From NCBI GenBank assembly GCA_902576865.1, contig CACGWZ010000004.1, positions 1 through 64,000 on the forward strand: DNA of 64,000 nucleotides, in the 5' to 3' direction. Numbering within the stretch: position 1 is the stretch's first letter; each line of letters begins with the position of its first letter. Position numbers and translations under genes: made by a program. Below, piece after piece: positions 53,791 to 62,388 of the stretch. The stretch is from an uncultured Fidelibacterota bacterium. GTDB lineage: Bacteria; Fidelibacterota; Marinisomatia; Marinisomatales; Marinisomataceae. Below the pieces are notes generated by a model. It was given only the letters and a program-made list of their open reading frames with translations, was not told the DNA's origin and made no database searches.

Positions 53791-55360
53791 AGTATTTAGA
53801 AGAAATATCTTTTAATTTGGTACTTAGAAGAATGATCGCAATAAGGTTAGGAAAAGTCATAAAAGCAAGGGCAGCATCACCAAGATTCCAAACTTGTTTT
53901 AAAGTCAATAGTGAGCCAAAGAAAACCATCATGACATAAATATATCTATAATATGTAATATAATTAGAACCGAATAAATACTCTGTAGCTCTGTCTCCAT
54001 AAAATGACCAACTTATAGCAGTTGAGAGAGCAAAAAGAACAACAGCAATTGTAACCATTTCACTACCAAATGGAATTCCTTGAGAAAAAGCATAGCTTGT
54101 AAGTAATACACCTTCTTTTAATTCAACAATTGATGAATCAATTCTAAGGGAATAGAACTCAGTAAATTTCCATGAACCAGTAACCATAATTACCAAACCA
54201 GTTAAAGTACAAATTATTATAGTATCAATATATGGCTCTAATAAAGCAACAACACCTTCTCTAGTTGAATAAGGTGTTTTTGCTGTTGAATGAGCAATAG
54301 CAGCTGAACCTTGACCAGATTCACTTGAAAATAGACCTCTTTTAACTCCCATTAACATTGTATTTAAAAATGCTATAAATGCCCCAGAAGCAACACCTGT
54401 AGCAGGAACTAGTAAGGATGGAGGATTAAAAGCCATGGTAAAAATGGTATTGAAAGCATTACCGACTTGATCAAAATTTGTGATCACAATGAATAAAGCA
54501 CAAAAAACATAAATAGCAGCCATAATAGGAACGAGAAAACTTGTAAAATTACCTATTCTTTTAATACCACCTAAAATAACTGAACCTACAATAGATGCAC
54601 AAATTAAACCAATGGCTACATGCATAATAGATATACTTGAAACGTCGCCTAATAAAGCAACTTCTCTTGTAGACATCAAAAAATTATCTGTTCCAAAAAT
54701 TGAAGCCAATTGACTATAAAGTTGTTGTGTAAGCGTATTTGATTGAATAGCATTTCCTGTAAAGAAGGAACAAATAATCGTAAAACATGCAAAAAATACT
54801 GCTAGCCATCTCCAATTTGGACCTAAACCATTTTCTATGGTATACATTGGTCCTCCTGCAGTATTTCCTTGAGAGTCTGTTTCTCTGTATTCAACAGCAA
54901 GAGTGCATTCAGCATACTTTAAAGCAGTTCCAAAAAAAGCTGTAATCCACATCCAGAATAATGCACCAGGACCGCCAATTTGAATTGCAATAGCGACTCC
55001 AGCAATATTTCCAATACCCACAGTAGCTGCTAAGGCAGTTGAAAGTGCTTTAAAATGATTTAAATCTCCTTCATCTTCAGTGCTATCGTAGTCACCTCGA
55101 GTTACTTTAATACCGTGCCAAATGCGAGTTAATTGTGGAAATCCTAGCTTAAAAGTCATATACATACCAGTTCCCAAAAGAGAAATAACCATTAATGGTA
55201 TGGTAGCTAAGGGAAAAGATTCTTTAAAATCATCTGAAAAAAGATTTCCTGGAAAACTCCAAATTTGTTCAAAAAAATGAACCCCATATCCTGGGATTAA
55301 TAATAAAATTCCTATAATTGAAAAAACAATAAGCGTATACTGATTTTTAGACATGGACAC
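53777..55360 (-). CDS. Sodium:alanine symporter (AGCS family)
   Basis: The 527-residue protein has about eleven membrane helices and AGCS signatures: VGIGNIAGVAIAI, GPGALFWMWITAFFGTALKYAE, GGPMYTIENG and SSESGQGSAAIAHSTAKT. It imports alanine or glycine with sodium, consistent with a marine setting. It is divergent from rnhB across a 55-base AT-rich gap and leads the transcript that continues into suhB. Confidence 0.93.
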   Translation of the reverse strand: MSMSKNQYTLIVFSIIGILLLIPGYGVHFFEQIWSFPGNLFSDDFKESFPLATIPLMVISLLGTGMYMTFKLGFPQLTRIWHGIKVTRGDYDSTEDEGDLNHFKALSTALAATVGIGNIAGVAIAIQIGGPGALFWMWITAFFGTALKYAECTLAVEYRETDSQGNTAGGPMYTIENGLGPNWRWLAVFFACFTIICSFFTGNAIQSNTLTQQLYSQLASIFGTDNFLMSTREVALLGDVSSISIMHVAIGLICASIVGSVILGGIKRIGNFTSFLVPIMAAIYVFCALFIVITNFDQVGNAFNTIFTMAFNPPSLLVPATGVASGAFIAFLNTMLMGVKRGLFSSESGQGSAAIAHSTAKTPYSTREGVVALLEPYIDTIIICTLTGLVIMVTGSWKFTEFYSLRIDSSIVELKEGVLLTSYAFSQGIPFGSEMVTIAVVLFALSTAISWSFYGDRATEYLFGSNYITYYRYIYVMMVFFGSLLTLKQVWNLGDAALAFMTFPNLIAIILLSTKLKDISSKYFEKY

Positions 55361-55415
55361 ATATTAATTATTTTTTTAAAAGATGTACATTGATTTTTTA
55401 TTATTAATTTAAAAA

Positions 55416-55991
55416 ATGATTATTGCAGGTGTAGATGAGGTAGGCAGAGGGTGTTTAGCTGGTCCAGTTTTAGCTGCAGCAGTAATTCTAAATGATTCTA
55501 TCGACTCACTAAATGATTCAAAAAAATTATCTAAAAAGAAAAGAGAGATTTTGTATGATGAGATTTTAGAAAAAGCTACTTCAGTTGCAGTTGGAGTTAA
55601 ATGGAATGATTATATTGATGAGTATAATATTAAAATTGCATCCGAGGATGCTATGAAAGATGCAATAAACTCATTAAATGTGACACCAGATAAAGTTTTG
55701 GTTGATGGATTTTCGTTAGATATTCAAATTCAAAATGAGGGTATTATAAAAGGCGATCAAAAATATCAGCAAATTATGGCTGCTTCAATTATAGCAAAAG
55801 TAACAAGAGATGAAATAATGCGATCATTTCATTATATTTATCCACAATATGATTTTATATCAAATAGCGGATATGGAACAAAAAAACACTTGGAAGCATT
55901 AGAACAATACTCATACACACCAATACATAGACTAACCTTTAAGCCAATATCAACTAATATTAAAAAATGCAAAACTTTATTAAAGAAATAA
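55416..55991 (+). CDS. rnhB: Ribonuclease HII
   Basis: The 191-residue enzyme starts IIAGVDEVGRGCLAGPVLAAA, with catalytic Asp7 and Glu8, and has LVDGFSL and AASIIAKVTRDEIM. It removes ribonucleotides embedded in DNA. It overlaps lepB by 25 bases. Confidence 0.96.
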   Translation: MIIAGVDEVGRGCLAGPVLAAAVILNDSIDSLNDSKKLSKKKREILYDEILEKATSVAVGVKWNDYIDEYNIKIASEDAMKDAINSLNVTPDKVLVDGFSLDIQIQNEGIIKGDQKYQQIMAASIIAKVTRDEIMRSFHYIYPQYDFISNSGYGTKKHLEALEQYSYTPIHRLTFKPISTNIKKCKTLLKK

Positions 55992-56941
55992 AATCGCTTA
56001 CTATTTTAATCTTAGCCATACTTTTTTTAAAAGAAACAGTTGTAGAGCTATATATCGTACCAACAAGTAGTATGGAAAAAAATATATTACGGGGTGATAT
56101 GCTTGTTGGAAGTAGATATATCTATGGTATGAAAGTTCCTCAAAAAATTTGGGTTCCATTTACAGCTATTAGCATTCCCACATTCCTTCCTGATTATAGA
56201 TTTCCTTCATTCAAAGACGTAGAAAGAGGAGACGTAGTAGTTTTCGAATACCCAAGAGATAATGTCTATAAATATGTAAAAAGATGTATCGGTTTACCTG
56301 GTGATAAGGTTAGAATCGAAAATAGAAAAGTTTTTATTAATAACGAACAGTATCTTTTACCTGAAGGTGGTCAATTTTTATCGCAAGAGCCATCTCCAGA
56401 ATCATATTTTGATGATAGCATTTTTATGAATCTTGGAAATAAAGATAATTTGAAGGAGCTTACAATTCCTAAAAAAGGTGATACTTATACGATTGATGAA
56501 GATATGAATTGGGAGTTAATTATCCCTTTATTGTTGTTTGAAGGAAATAAAGTTGAATTAGTTGTTAATAATCAAAAGCTGATATTTACCAACGAAGATC
56601 CGTATGATTTGTTTAGAAGAACAGGTGATAGAACAGTATTTGATAATTATGTTCCCCAACCAAATGCATCGTTAATTAATCCTTGGATGACAGTAATGAA
56701 AAAAGAATATTTAAAATATTTAAAGATAAATGATTTAGAAATTAGCCAAATTGATACATATTCTTTAAAGCAAGATTATTATTGGATGATGGGAGATAAT
56801 AGAGACAATAGTGAAGATTCTAGATTTTGGGGTTTTGTGCCTAAAAGTCATATTCTTGGACAACCAGTGATAACTTGGTTTTCGTTAGACCTTGAAAATT
56901 ATTTACCTAGACTTTCAAGAATTGGAAATATTCCTAAATAA
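55967..56941 (+). CDS. lepB: Signal peptidase I
   Basis: The 324-residue protein has one N-terminal membrane anchor (residues 8-30), the catalytic Ser35 in IVPTSSMEKNILRGD, Lys105 in YKYVKRCIGLPGDKV and the box GDNRDNSEDSRFWGFVP near 270. A long insertion (about 120-265) sits between boxes. It cuts signal peptides of secreted proteins, including five in this window whose mature ends are predicted to be Gln. Confidence 0.95.
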   Translation: MQNFIKEIKSLTILILAILFLKETVVELYIVPTSSMEKNILRGDMLVGSRYIYGMKVPQKIWVPFTAISIPTFLPDYRFPSFKDVERGDVVVFEYPRDNVYKYVKRCIGLPGDKVRIENRKVFINNEQYLLPEGGQFLSQEPSPESYFDDSIFMNLGNKDNLKELTIPKKGDTYTIDEDMNWELIIPLLLFEGNKVELVVNNQKLIFTNEDPYDLFRRTGDRTVFDNYVPQPNASLINPWMTVMKKEYLKYLKINDLEISQIDTYSLKQDYYWMMGDNRDNSEDSRFWGFVPKSHILGQPVITWFSLDLENYLPRLSRIGNIPK

Positions 56942-57012
56942 AAAAAATGTTTTCATATTGAATTTTCATTCATTAGTTTCTGTGGACTAAAAAAATAATT
57001 GAGGTATTTATT

Positions 57013-57489
57013 ATGTTATCTAGTACAGAAAAAATTTTAAGTGTTGTTGTTCTTGCTCTAACTTTAGCAGTTGGTTTTTCATTAATACAGTATGGTTCAG
57101 CTATGGATGAAATGGCTCAATTACGAAGCGAACAAGCAGAGCATGTAGATATGGTTAACAAAGAATTTAAACAAAGAGTTAAAGCTGTTGAGTTAGAAAA
57201 TATTGGCCAAGGTAAAGAGATTAAAAGAGGTCAAGATATGATTCTAGCAAATACAAAATTAATTTATGCTAAGGCTGACTCTTTAGGAAATTTAATCGAT
57301 GACTTAGCTTACGAAATCAAAAGAGTTGACAGAGACTTAACAAAAAGAATTAAAAATGTTCAACGTGATCTTGAGGGATTAGAAGATAACTTTGATTCAG
57401 AAAAACGTAGAACTAGAAGAGACTTATCAGACATTAAGAAACAGTTAAAGGCACTTAATAATGAAGTCTTCCCTCCAGAAGAAGAGTAA
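57013..57489 (+). CDS. Membrane-anchored coiled-coil protein, unknown function
   Basis: The 158-residue protein has one membrane helix (residues 8-28) followed by about 120 residues of charged heptad pattern, a coiled coil. The tail (FDSEKRRTRRDLSDIKKQLK) is strongly charged and the end is acidic. I recognise no family. It could be a spacer or scaffold in the periplasm. A bidirectional terminator follows directly. Confidence 0.7.
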   Translation: MLSSTEKILSVVVLALTLAVGFSLIQYGSAMDEMAQLRSEQAEHVDMVNKEFKQRVKAVELENIGQGKEIKRGQDMILANTKLIYAKADSLGNLIDDLAYEIKRVDRDLTKRIKNVQRDLEGLEDNFDSEKRRTRRDLSDIKKQLKALNNEVFPPEEE

Positions 57490-57503
57490 TAAATTTAATA
57501 AGT

Positions 57504-57534
57504 AAAAAAAGGGCTTTTTTAAGCCCTTTTTTTT
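57504..57534. terminator. Bidirectional Rho-independent terminator
   Basis: GGGCTT (57511-57516) pairs with AAGCCC (57521-57526) around TTTT. Seven A precede and eight T follow, so it works on both strands. On the plus strand it ends the coiled-coil gene; on the minus strand it lies one base past the tRNA-Leu 3' end and would end that transcript. Confidence 0.88.
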
Positions 57535-57535
57535 G

Positions 57536-57619
57536 TACCGAGGGTCGGGCTCGAACCGACATGAGATTGCTCTCACTGGTGTTTGAGACCAGCGCGTCTA
57601 CCAATTCCGCCACCCCGGC
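57536..57619 (-). tRNA. tRNA-Leu (CAA anticodon)
   Basis: On the minus strand 84 bases give acceptor GCCGGGG/CCTCGGT (with two G-T pairs), anticodon arm CTGGTCTCAAACACCAG (anticodon CAA), a long variable arm and T-arm GTCGGTTCGAGCCCGAC. The discriminator is A. With UAA and GAG, this is the third leucine isoacceptor in the window. Confidence 0.94.
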
Positions 57620-57626
57620 AAAGATG

Positions 57627-57690
57627 TTGACAAATTTCAGTTAAAGTATGTAGTTTGTCAATAATTAACATTAATTATTGATTATTGACA
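57627..57690. repeat. Inverted TTGACA repeats upstream of the acyl-CoA ligase gene
   Basis: TTGACAAA starts at 57627 and its reverse complement TTTGTCAA ends at 57661. A second pair, TGTCAATAAT (57656-57665) and ATTATTGACA (57681-57690), is perfect over ten bases. The region thus holds three TTGACA elements in alternating orientation. They may be overlapping promoters or a regulator-binding site; no protein is known. Confidence 0.5.
57634..57661 (-). promoter_or_regulatory. Candidate promoter of tRNA-Leu (CAA)
   Basis: On the minus strand TTGACA (57661-57656) is a perfect -35 hexamer. TGAAAT (57639-57634) lies 16 bases downstream as a weaker -10. Transcription would begin about eight bases before the tRNA 5' end. 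The -35 also forms an arm of the inverted repeats in front of the acyl-CoA ligase gene. Confidence 0.45.
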
Positions 57691-57703
57691 CAAGGAGATT
57701 ATA

Positions 57704-59575
57704 ATGTCATTTAAAACAGTACCACAAATGTTTCAACATGTAGTGAGTGAAAGACCAACCTTAAAAACTTTTTATACAAAAACTGAAAATGGTTGGGAAG
57801 GTATAGATTTAGCTGAACTTCAAGTAATGGTTGAAGATTTTGCAAATGGGTTAAAAAATTTAGGAATCAATGATAATGATAAGGTTGCTATTATTGGTGC
57901 AAATTCCCGTAAATGGTCAATATCTGATTATGCAATTGCTCATATTAGAGCTGTATCTGTTCCAGTTTATCCTACTCTAATTCCAGCTCAATCTCAATAT
58001 GTTGTAGAACACTCAGAGAGTAAGATCGCTATTGTTCAAGATGAGGTTCAGTTAGACAAAGTTTATCCACTTATTAATGATGCAAATTCCAATTTACACA
58101 CAATTATAATTATGGATAACAGTTATAATGGTGGAAAAGAGAATATTGTCAAATTTGCTGATGTTTTTAATATGAAAGATCAATTACATGATATTCGTGC
58201 AATATCTGCAACGGTTGAAGAAAATGATTTATTAACTCTTATTTATACCAGTGGAACAACAGGGAATCCAAAAGGAGTTATGCTTAGCCATTCTAATATT
58301 TGTAATAATCTCCTTTCTATTAATGGCAACATGGAAGCTGCAATGGAGCTTAACCCTGAATTAAAACCAGCTGATGGAATAGAAAGATTTGTTTCGTTCC
58401 TACCGATAAGTCATAGTTTCGAAAGAGTTGGCGGTCACTATTATATATTTAGCATAGGAACATCTATTTATTACGCTGAAATGAATTTTACTCCTGAAAT
58501 ACTTTTTGAAAATATTAGGGAGGTTCGACCAACTTTTTTAACAGCGGTACCTAGAATTTTCGAAAAAATTCATGCTAAAATTTTAGATTCTGTAGCATCA
58601 ATGACTGGTGTTAAAAGGAAGCTTGCTGATTGGTCGATTGCTGTTGGCTTACAAACAGTTCCTTATCGTCAAAAAAGTCAAGATTTACCATTTATGCTTG
58701 GACTAAAATATAAAATTGCTGATAAGTTAGTACTTAACAAATTTAGGGCTGCCTTAGGTGGAAAAGTCAGAGCCTGTTCTTCTGGAGGATCTGCATTATC
58801 AAAAGAAGTGGGATCATTTTTCTGTGGAATTGGTATTACAATAATTGAAGGATATGGGTTAACTGAAACTAGTCCTGTAATGACAGTTGGACATTCAGAC
58901 TTCTTTAAATTTGGAACTGTTGGAAAACCAATACCTGGAGTTGAAGTTAAAATCCAACCTGATGGCGAAATTGTTTGTAGAGGTCATAATGTTATGATGG
59001 GTTACTACAAAAATGAAGAAGCTACTAATGAAGCAATTATTGATGGATGGTTTCATTCAGGAGATATTGGTGAATTTGATGAAGATGGCTTATTACGAAT
59101 TACCGATCGAAAAAAGAGCTTAATTGTCACATCTGGAGGTAAAAATGTTGCTCCTCAACCTATGGAGGTTTCACTTACATCAAATAAATATATTGAGCAA
59201 TGTAATATTGTCGGTGATGATAGAAATTTTATCTCAGCTTTAATAGTTCCAAGTAAAGAAAATCTTTTGGCTTGGGCTGAAGAACAAGGCTTAGCAAGTT
59301 TAGATTATAATGCACTTTGTGCACATGACCAAACATACGATCACTACGATGCGATTGTAAAGACAGTCATGACCAATTTCTCAAGATATGAATCAGTTAG
59401 AAAGTTTGTCTTAATCGCTGATGAATGGACTGTTGATAAAGGAGAATTGACTCCAAAAATGTCAATTAAACGAAAAGTCGTTATAGAAAAACATAAAGCA
59501 GAAATTGAAGCTATGTATAATTCTAAAGATTTACCAAAAGTTGCTACGGATGACGAAGGTCAACTATTTGGCTAG
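57704..59575 (+). CDS. Long-chain acyl-CoA ligase (AMP-forming, FadD-like)
   Basis: The 623-residue enzyme activates fatty acids to acyl-CoA through an acyl-AMP step. Core motifs are LIYTSGTTGNPKGVMLSHSN (phosphate loop), EGYGLTETSPV, WFHSGDIGEFDEDGLLRITDRK and VTSGGKNVAPQ. The size and pattern resemble the bacterial long-chain type. AAGGAG lies before the ATG. Inverted TTGACA repeats lie immediately upstream. Confidence 0.92.
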   Translation: MSFKTVPQMFQHVVSERPTLKTFYTKTENGWEGIDLAELQVMVEDFANGLKNLGINDNDKVAIIGANSRKWSISDYAIAHIRAVSVPVYPTLIPAQSQYVVEHSESKIAIVQDEVQLDKVYPLINDANSNLHTIIIMDNSYNGGKENIVKFADVFNMKDQLHDIRAISATVEENDLLTLIYTSGTTGNPKGVMLSHSNICNNLLSINGNMEAAMELNPELKPADGIERFVSFLPISHSFERVGGHYYIFSIGTSIYYAEMNFTPEILFENIREVRPTFLTAVPRIFEKIHAKILDSVASMTGVKRKLADWSIAVGLQTVPYRQKSQDLPFMLGLKYKIADKLVLNKFRAALGGKVRACSSGGSALSKEVGSFFCGIGITIIEGYGLTETSPVMTVGHSDFFKFGTVGKPIPGVEVKIQPDGEIVCRGHNVMMGYYKNEEATNEAIIDGWFHSGDIGEFDEDGLLRITDRKKSLIVTSGGKNVAPQPMEVSLTSNKYIEQCNIVGDDRNFISALIVPSKENLLAWAEEQGLASLDYNALCAHDQTYDHYDAIVKTVMTNFSRYESVRKFVLIADEWTVDKGELTPKMSIKRKVVIEKHKAEIEAMYNSKDLPKVATDDEGQLFG

Positions 59576-59711
59576 AATAGTATTTATATACTTTTTAGCA
59601 ATTTGTCTTACTAGTTTTTCAGATTATGAAAAATCTCCTTATGTAATCATTCTAGGAACCGCTCAGGATGGATTTAATATCACAGAGTTTGGTCAAGTAT
59701 TAAAATTATAA
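59568..59711 (+). pseudogene. Small secreted ORF, possible remnant of a PqqB-like MBL-fold hydrolase
   Basis: Starting at a TTG (59568) in the end of the acyl-CoA ligase gene, the frame codes 47 residues: a signal-like MARIVFIYFLAICLTSFS, then SPYVIILGTAQDG, then an unrelated 12-residue end. The ILGTAQDG segment resembles the first strand of PqqB-like metallo-beta-lactamase-fold proteins of Bacteroidota. Nothing else of that domain is in any frame before 59777, so it looks like a deleted gene. It may instead be a real short secreted peptide. Confidence 0.35.
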
Positions 59712-59776
59712 TTATCTAACGCAATTCTAATAAAAAATAATTAATATAATATGTTATTAACAAAATGGAGGGAAAA

Positions 59777-60490
59777 ATGAAAAATATCTTACTAATGATA
59801 GTTTTTTCAACTTTAGCTTTTAGTCAAACCTATAATATGCAGATTCAAATTGGTGTTAAAGATGGCGTAAAAGTTACTGATTATGAAAAAGCTATGATTC
59901 AACATAATAAAGCACATGCGACAGATCTTGGCGCTGCGACAACTTACCAAATTATCAATGGTCCTGATGCAGGTGATTATGTTAGAATGCCAAAATCTAT
60001 ATTTACATCAGCAGATATGATTGATGCAGTCTTTAATGAATGGCAAAATCATGAACCTGTTCCTTACGATAAATTCGATGGAAAAATGGTTGAAGGACGT
60101 AATGGAACTGTGTTTTATACTTTAAGACCTGATTTAAGTTACAATCCACAAGTAAAAACTTGGAAATATATTAGACAAAGTAAATGGAATGTAAGACAAG
60201 GCGGTCAATCTAGCGCAGAATCAATCTTTAGATTAGCAAATGAAATTAGAGATGAATTAGGGTCAGATGAGCATTTTGTATGTATGGTTTCAAATACTGG
60301 TCAACCATTCAACGAATATGTATTTGTTTCAGGACATGATACTCTTTCGGAAGCATTAGATCAATCAGCTTTTCTTGCTTTGCTAGAAGAGCTTAATAAC
60401 AGAATGCCTGATTGGGAATCTGTGTGGGGTCAAAGTGCTTGGAACGGTGAAAGTCAAGTATCTGTTCATAGACCAGACTTAAGTAATTAA
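59777..60490 (+). CDS. Secreted protein of unknown function, paralogue A
   Basis: From the ATG at 59777, behind a strong GGAGGG, the product has 237 residues with a signal peptide and predicted cut before Gln17. It shares with the next gene the pattern QxxIGxKDGV, HNKxHxxDL and GPxxGDxxR and the ending R-x-DLS. The layout of strand-helix-strand-strand looks like two dimeric alpha-beta-barrel halves, an inference from spacing only. The ATG at 59765 would lie before the ribosome-binding site. I do not recognise a known family. Confidence 0.75.
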   Translation: MKNILLMIVFSTLAFSQTYNMQIQIGVKDGVKVTDYEKAMIQHNKAHATDLGAATTYQIINGPDAGDYVRMPKSIFTSADMIDAVFNEWQNHEPVPYDKFDGKMVEGRNGTVFYTLRPDLSYNPQVKTWKYIRQSKWNVRQGGQSSAESIFRLANEIRDELGSDEHFVCMVSNTGQPFNEYVFVSGHDTLSEALDQSAFLALLEELNNRMPDWESVWGQSAWNGESQVSVHRPDLSN

Positions 60491-60533
60491 TTTTTAAAAA
60501 GTTTTTCTTAAAAACTTTAAAAGGGAGGAAAAA

Positions 60534-61274
60534 ATGAAAAAAATAATAACAACTTTAGTTTTAATGCTTTCATTTACTTTTGCACAAGAAGCATTGTATC
60601 ATATGCAATCACTGATTGGGCCAAAAGATGGAGTTACAGGAAAGCAATTTGAAACTGCATTAAAAAAACATAATAAAGTTCATACTAGCGATTTAAATGC
60701 GCTAAATACATGGCAAATTGTTGCAGGACCAAGTTCTGGAGACTTTTATAGAGTTCCAGCAAATTGGCCAGTTCCTCATTCAAAAGTGGAAGATGTTCTT
60801 GACGCACTGAACAATCATGCGACTTTGCCAGGAGACAAACTCAATGATTTGACAAATCTTTATGGTGGAATGGAGTTTTGGATTCTAGATGAAGATTTAA
60901 GTATTAATTTAGATAAACTTAATTCTGAGGAACCATTTGATTTTGTTTCTGTTTTCTACTACGGAATGCCAACAGGAGATAGATCCAAAGCTTTAGAAAT
61001 ATTTAAAGACTTCAAAGTTGCATCAGAACAAATAGAATACGATAGAGTTTGGTGGGTAATGACCAAAGCTTCAGGTGGTAATATGAACGTTGTTATGTAC
61101 GCAACTCCTCATAAAACCAGATCTGAGATGTTAGCACCAGATTTTGCTTTAAGAGCAAAAGTTGTAAATAAGATGACCGAAAATAAGCCTGAAATGTCTT
61201 TAAGCGGTGCATGGACTTGGACACAAAATCAAGTATTAAAACTAAGAAGAGATTTAAGTACATCATCAAATTAA
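60534..61274 (+). CDS. Secreted protein of unknown function, paralogue B
   Basis: The 246-residue protein has a signal peptide ending FTFA and a predicted cut before Gln18. It is a diverged tandem copy of the gene 44 bases upstream: MQSLIGPKDGVTGKQFE, HNKVHTSDLNAL, TWQIVAGPSSGDFYRVP align with that protein. The second half again has a strand-helix pattern (FVSVFYYGMPTGDRSKALEIFKD). GGGAGG precedes the ATG. A hairpin terminator ends the pair. Function unknown. Confidence 0.75.
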   Translation: MKKIITTLVLMLSFTFAQEALYHMQSLIGPKDGVTGKQFETALKKHNKVHTSDLNALNTWQIVAGPSSGDFYRVPANWPVPHSKVEDVLDALNNHATLPGDKLNDLTNLYGGMEFWILDEDLSINLDKLNSEEPFDFVSVFYYGMPTGDRSKALEIFKDFKVASEQIEYDRVWWVMTKASGGNMNVVMYATPHKTRSEMLAPDFALRAKVVNKMTENKPEMSLSGAWTWTQNQVLKLRRDLSTSSN

Positions 61275-61294
61275 TACTTCATTTTAATTTAAAT

Positions 61295-61328
61295 AAAGAG
61301 CCTATTATTTTTTGTTAATAGGCTCTTT
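61295..61328 (+). terminator. Hairpin terminator after the secreted paralogues
   Basis: AAAGAGCCTATTA (61295-61307) pairs over 13 bases with TAATAGGCTCTTT (61316-61328). The T run is short, and it is part of the stem. The next gene starts 18 bases later. Confidence 0.75.
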
Positions 61329-61346
61329 ATCCATTAACATCCTAAT

Positions 61347-62384
61347 ATGTATAATAAAAAGTCCAAAATTGAGCTTAAAAATATTTTAGAAAAAGAACAA
61401 TTTGATCGAATTACTTGTTCTTTTTATAAATATTGTTTGATAGAAAATCCTGACAATTTACGTAATAAATTATATTTAGATCTTAAAGATTTAAAAATTC
61501 TTGGAAGAATCTATGTTTCAAAAGAAGGAATTAATGCACAAATAAGTATACCAGAGCATAGTTTAAAAGATTTTAGATCCTACATCCATTCGATTAACGC
61601 TTTCAAAGAAATAAAATTTAAACATGCAATTGAGGAGGGTACATCTTTCTTGAAGCTAAAAATCTTAGTTCGTGATGAGATAGTTGCTTATAAATTACCT
61701 CAAGATTCTTATGATATGAATAAGATTGGACTCCATTTAAAACCAATTGATTTTAACCGTTCTATTAAAGAAAAAGATTCAATCGTAGTTGATATGAGAA
61801 ATTATTATGAATGTGAAGTGGGTAGATTTAAAGATGCTGTTATACCAGATGCACATTTTTCAAAAGAATTATTACCAAAGGTTGCAGAGATTTTAAAAGG
61901 AAAAGAAGATAAAAAAGTACATTTATACTGCACAGGAGGTATACGCTGTGAAAAAGCAAGTTCATATCTTATAAAAAAAGGTTTTAAAGATGTATATCAA
62001 CTTGAAGGAGGAATCATTCAATATGCTCATGATATGAAAAAAAATAATTTAAAATCAGAATTCATAGGTAAAAATTTTGTGTTTGACGATCGAATGGGAG
62101 AACGTGTTACAAAAGACATAATTGGACAATGTCACCAATGTAAAGTAGCATCAGATAATCATAAGAATTGTAAAAATGATTCATGCCACTTATTATTTAT
62201 TCAATGTGATAAATGTGCAAAAAAGTTTAATGATTGTTGCTCAGATGTTTGCAATGATTTTATGCAATTAGATATTGAGGAACGAAAAAAAATAAGAAAA
62301 GATAAAAATAAAAAGGTTTCAAGTACTAAATTATCAACTAAATTTAGACCGAAACTTTACAAACTATTTAATTATTGGGAATAA
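61347..62384 (+). CDS. trhO: tRNA uridine-34 hydroxylase TrhO (rhodanese-like, YceA/UPF0176)
   Basis: The 345-residue protein has an N-terminal acylphosphatase-like domain with GRIYVSKEGINAQISIP, a rhodanese domain with VDMRNYYECEVG and the catalytic Cys in YCTGGIRCEKASSYL, and a Cys-rich end (CHQCKVASDNHKNC and CDKCAKKFNDCC) that could bind zinc. TrhO makes 5-hydroxyuridine at the wobble base of tRNAs. The match to the family covers the full length. Confidence 0.92.
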   Translation: MYNKKSKIELKNILEKEQFDRITCSFYKYCLIENPDNLRNKLYLDLKDLKILGRIYVSKEGINAQISIPEHSLKDFRSYIHSINAFKEIKFKHAIEEGTSFLKLKILVRDEIVAYKLPQDSYDMNKIGLHLKPIDFNRSIKEKDSIVVDMRNYYECEVGRFKDAVIPDAHFSKELLPKVAEILKGKEDKKVHLYCTGGIRCEKASSYLIKKGFKDVYQLEGGIIQYAHDMKKNNLKSEFIGKNFVFDDRMGERVTKDIIGQCHQCKVASDNHKNCKNDSCHLLFIQCDKCAKKFNDCCSDVCNDFMQLDIEERKKIRKDKNKKVSSTKLSTKFRPKLYKLFNYWE

Positions 62385-62388
62385 TACA

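Noticed and set aside
57626-57690. FNR/CRP box upstream of the acyl-CoA ligase gene
   Set aside because: TTGAT-N4-ATCAA spacing is not met; the inverted arms are 19 and 15 bases apart, so they fit overlapping promoters or a larger operator better.
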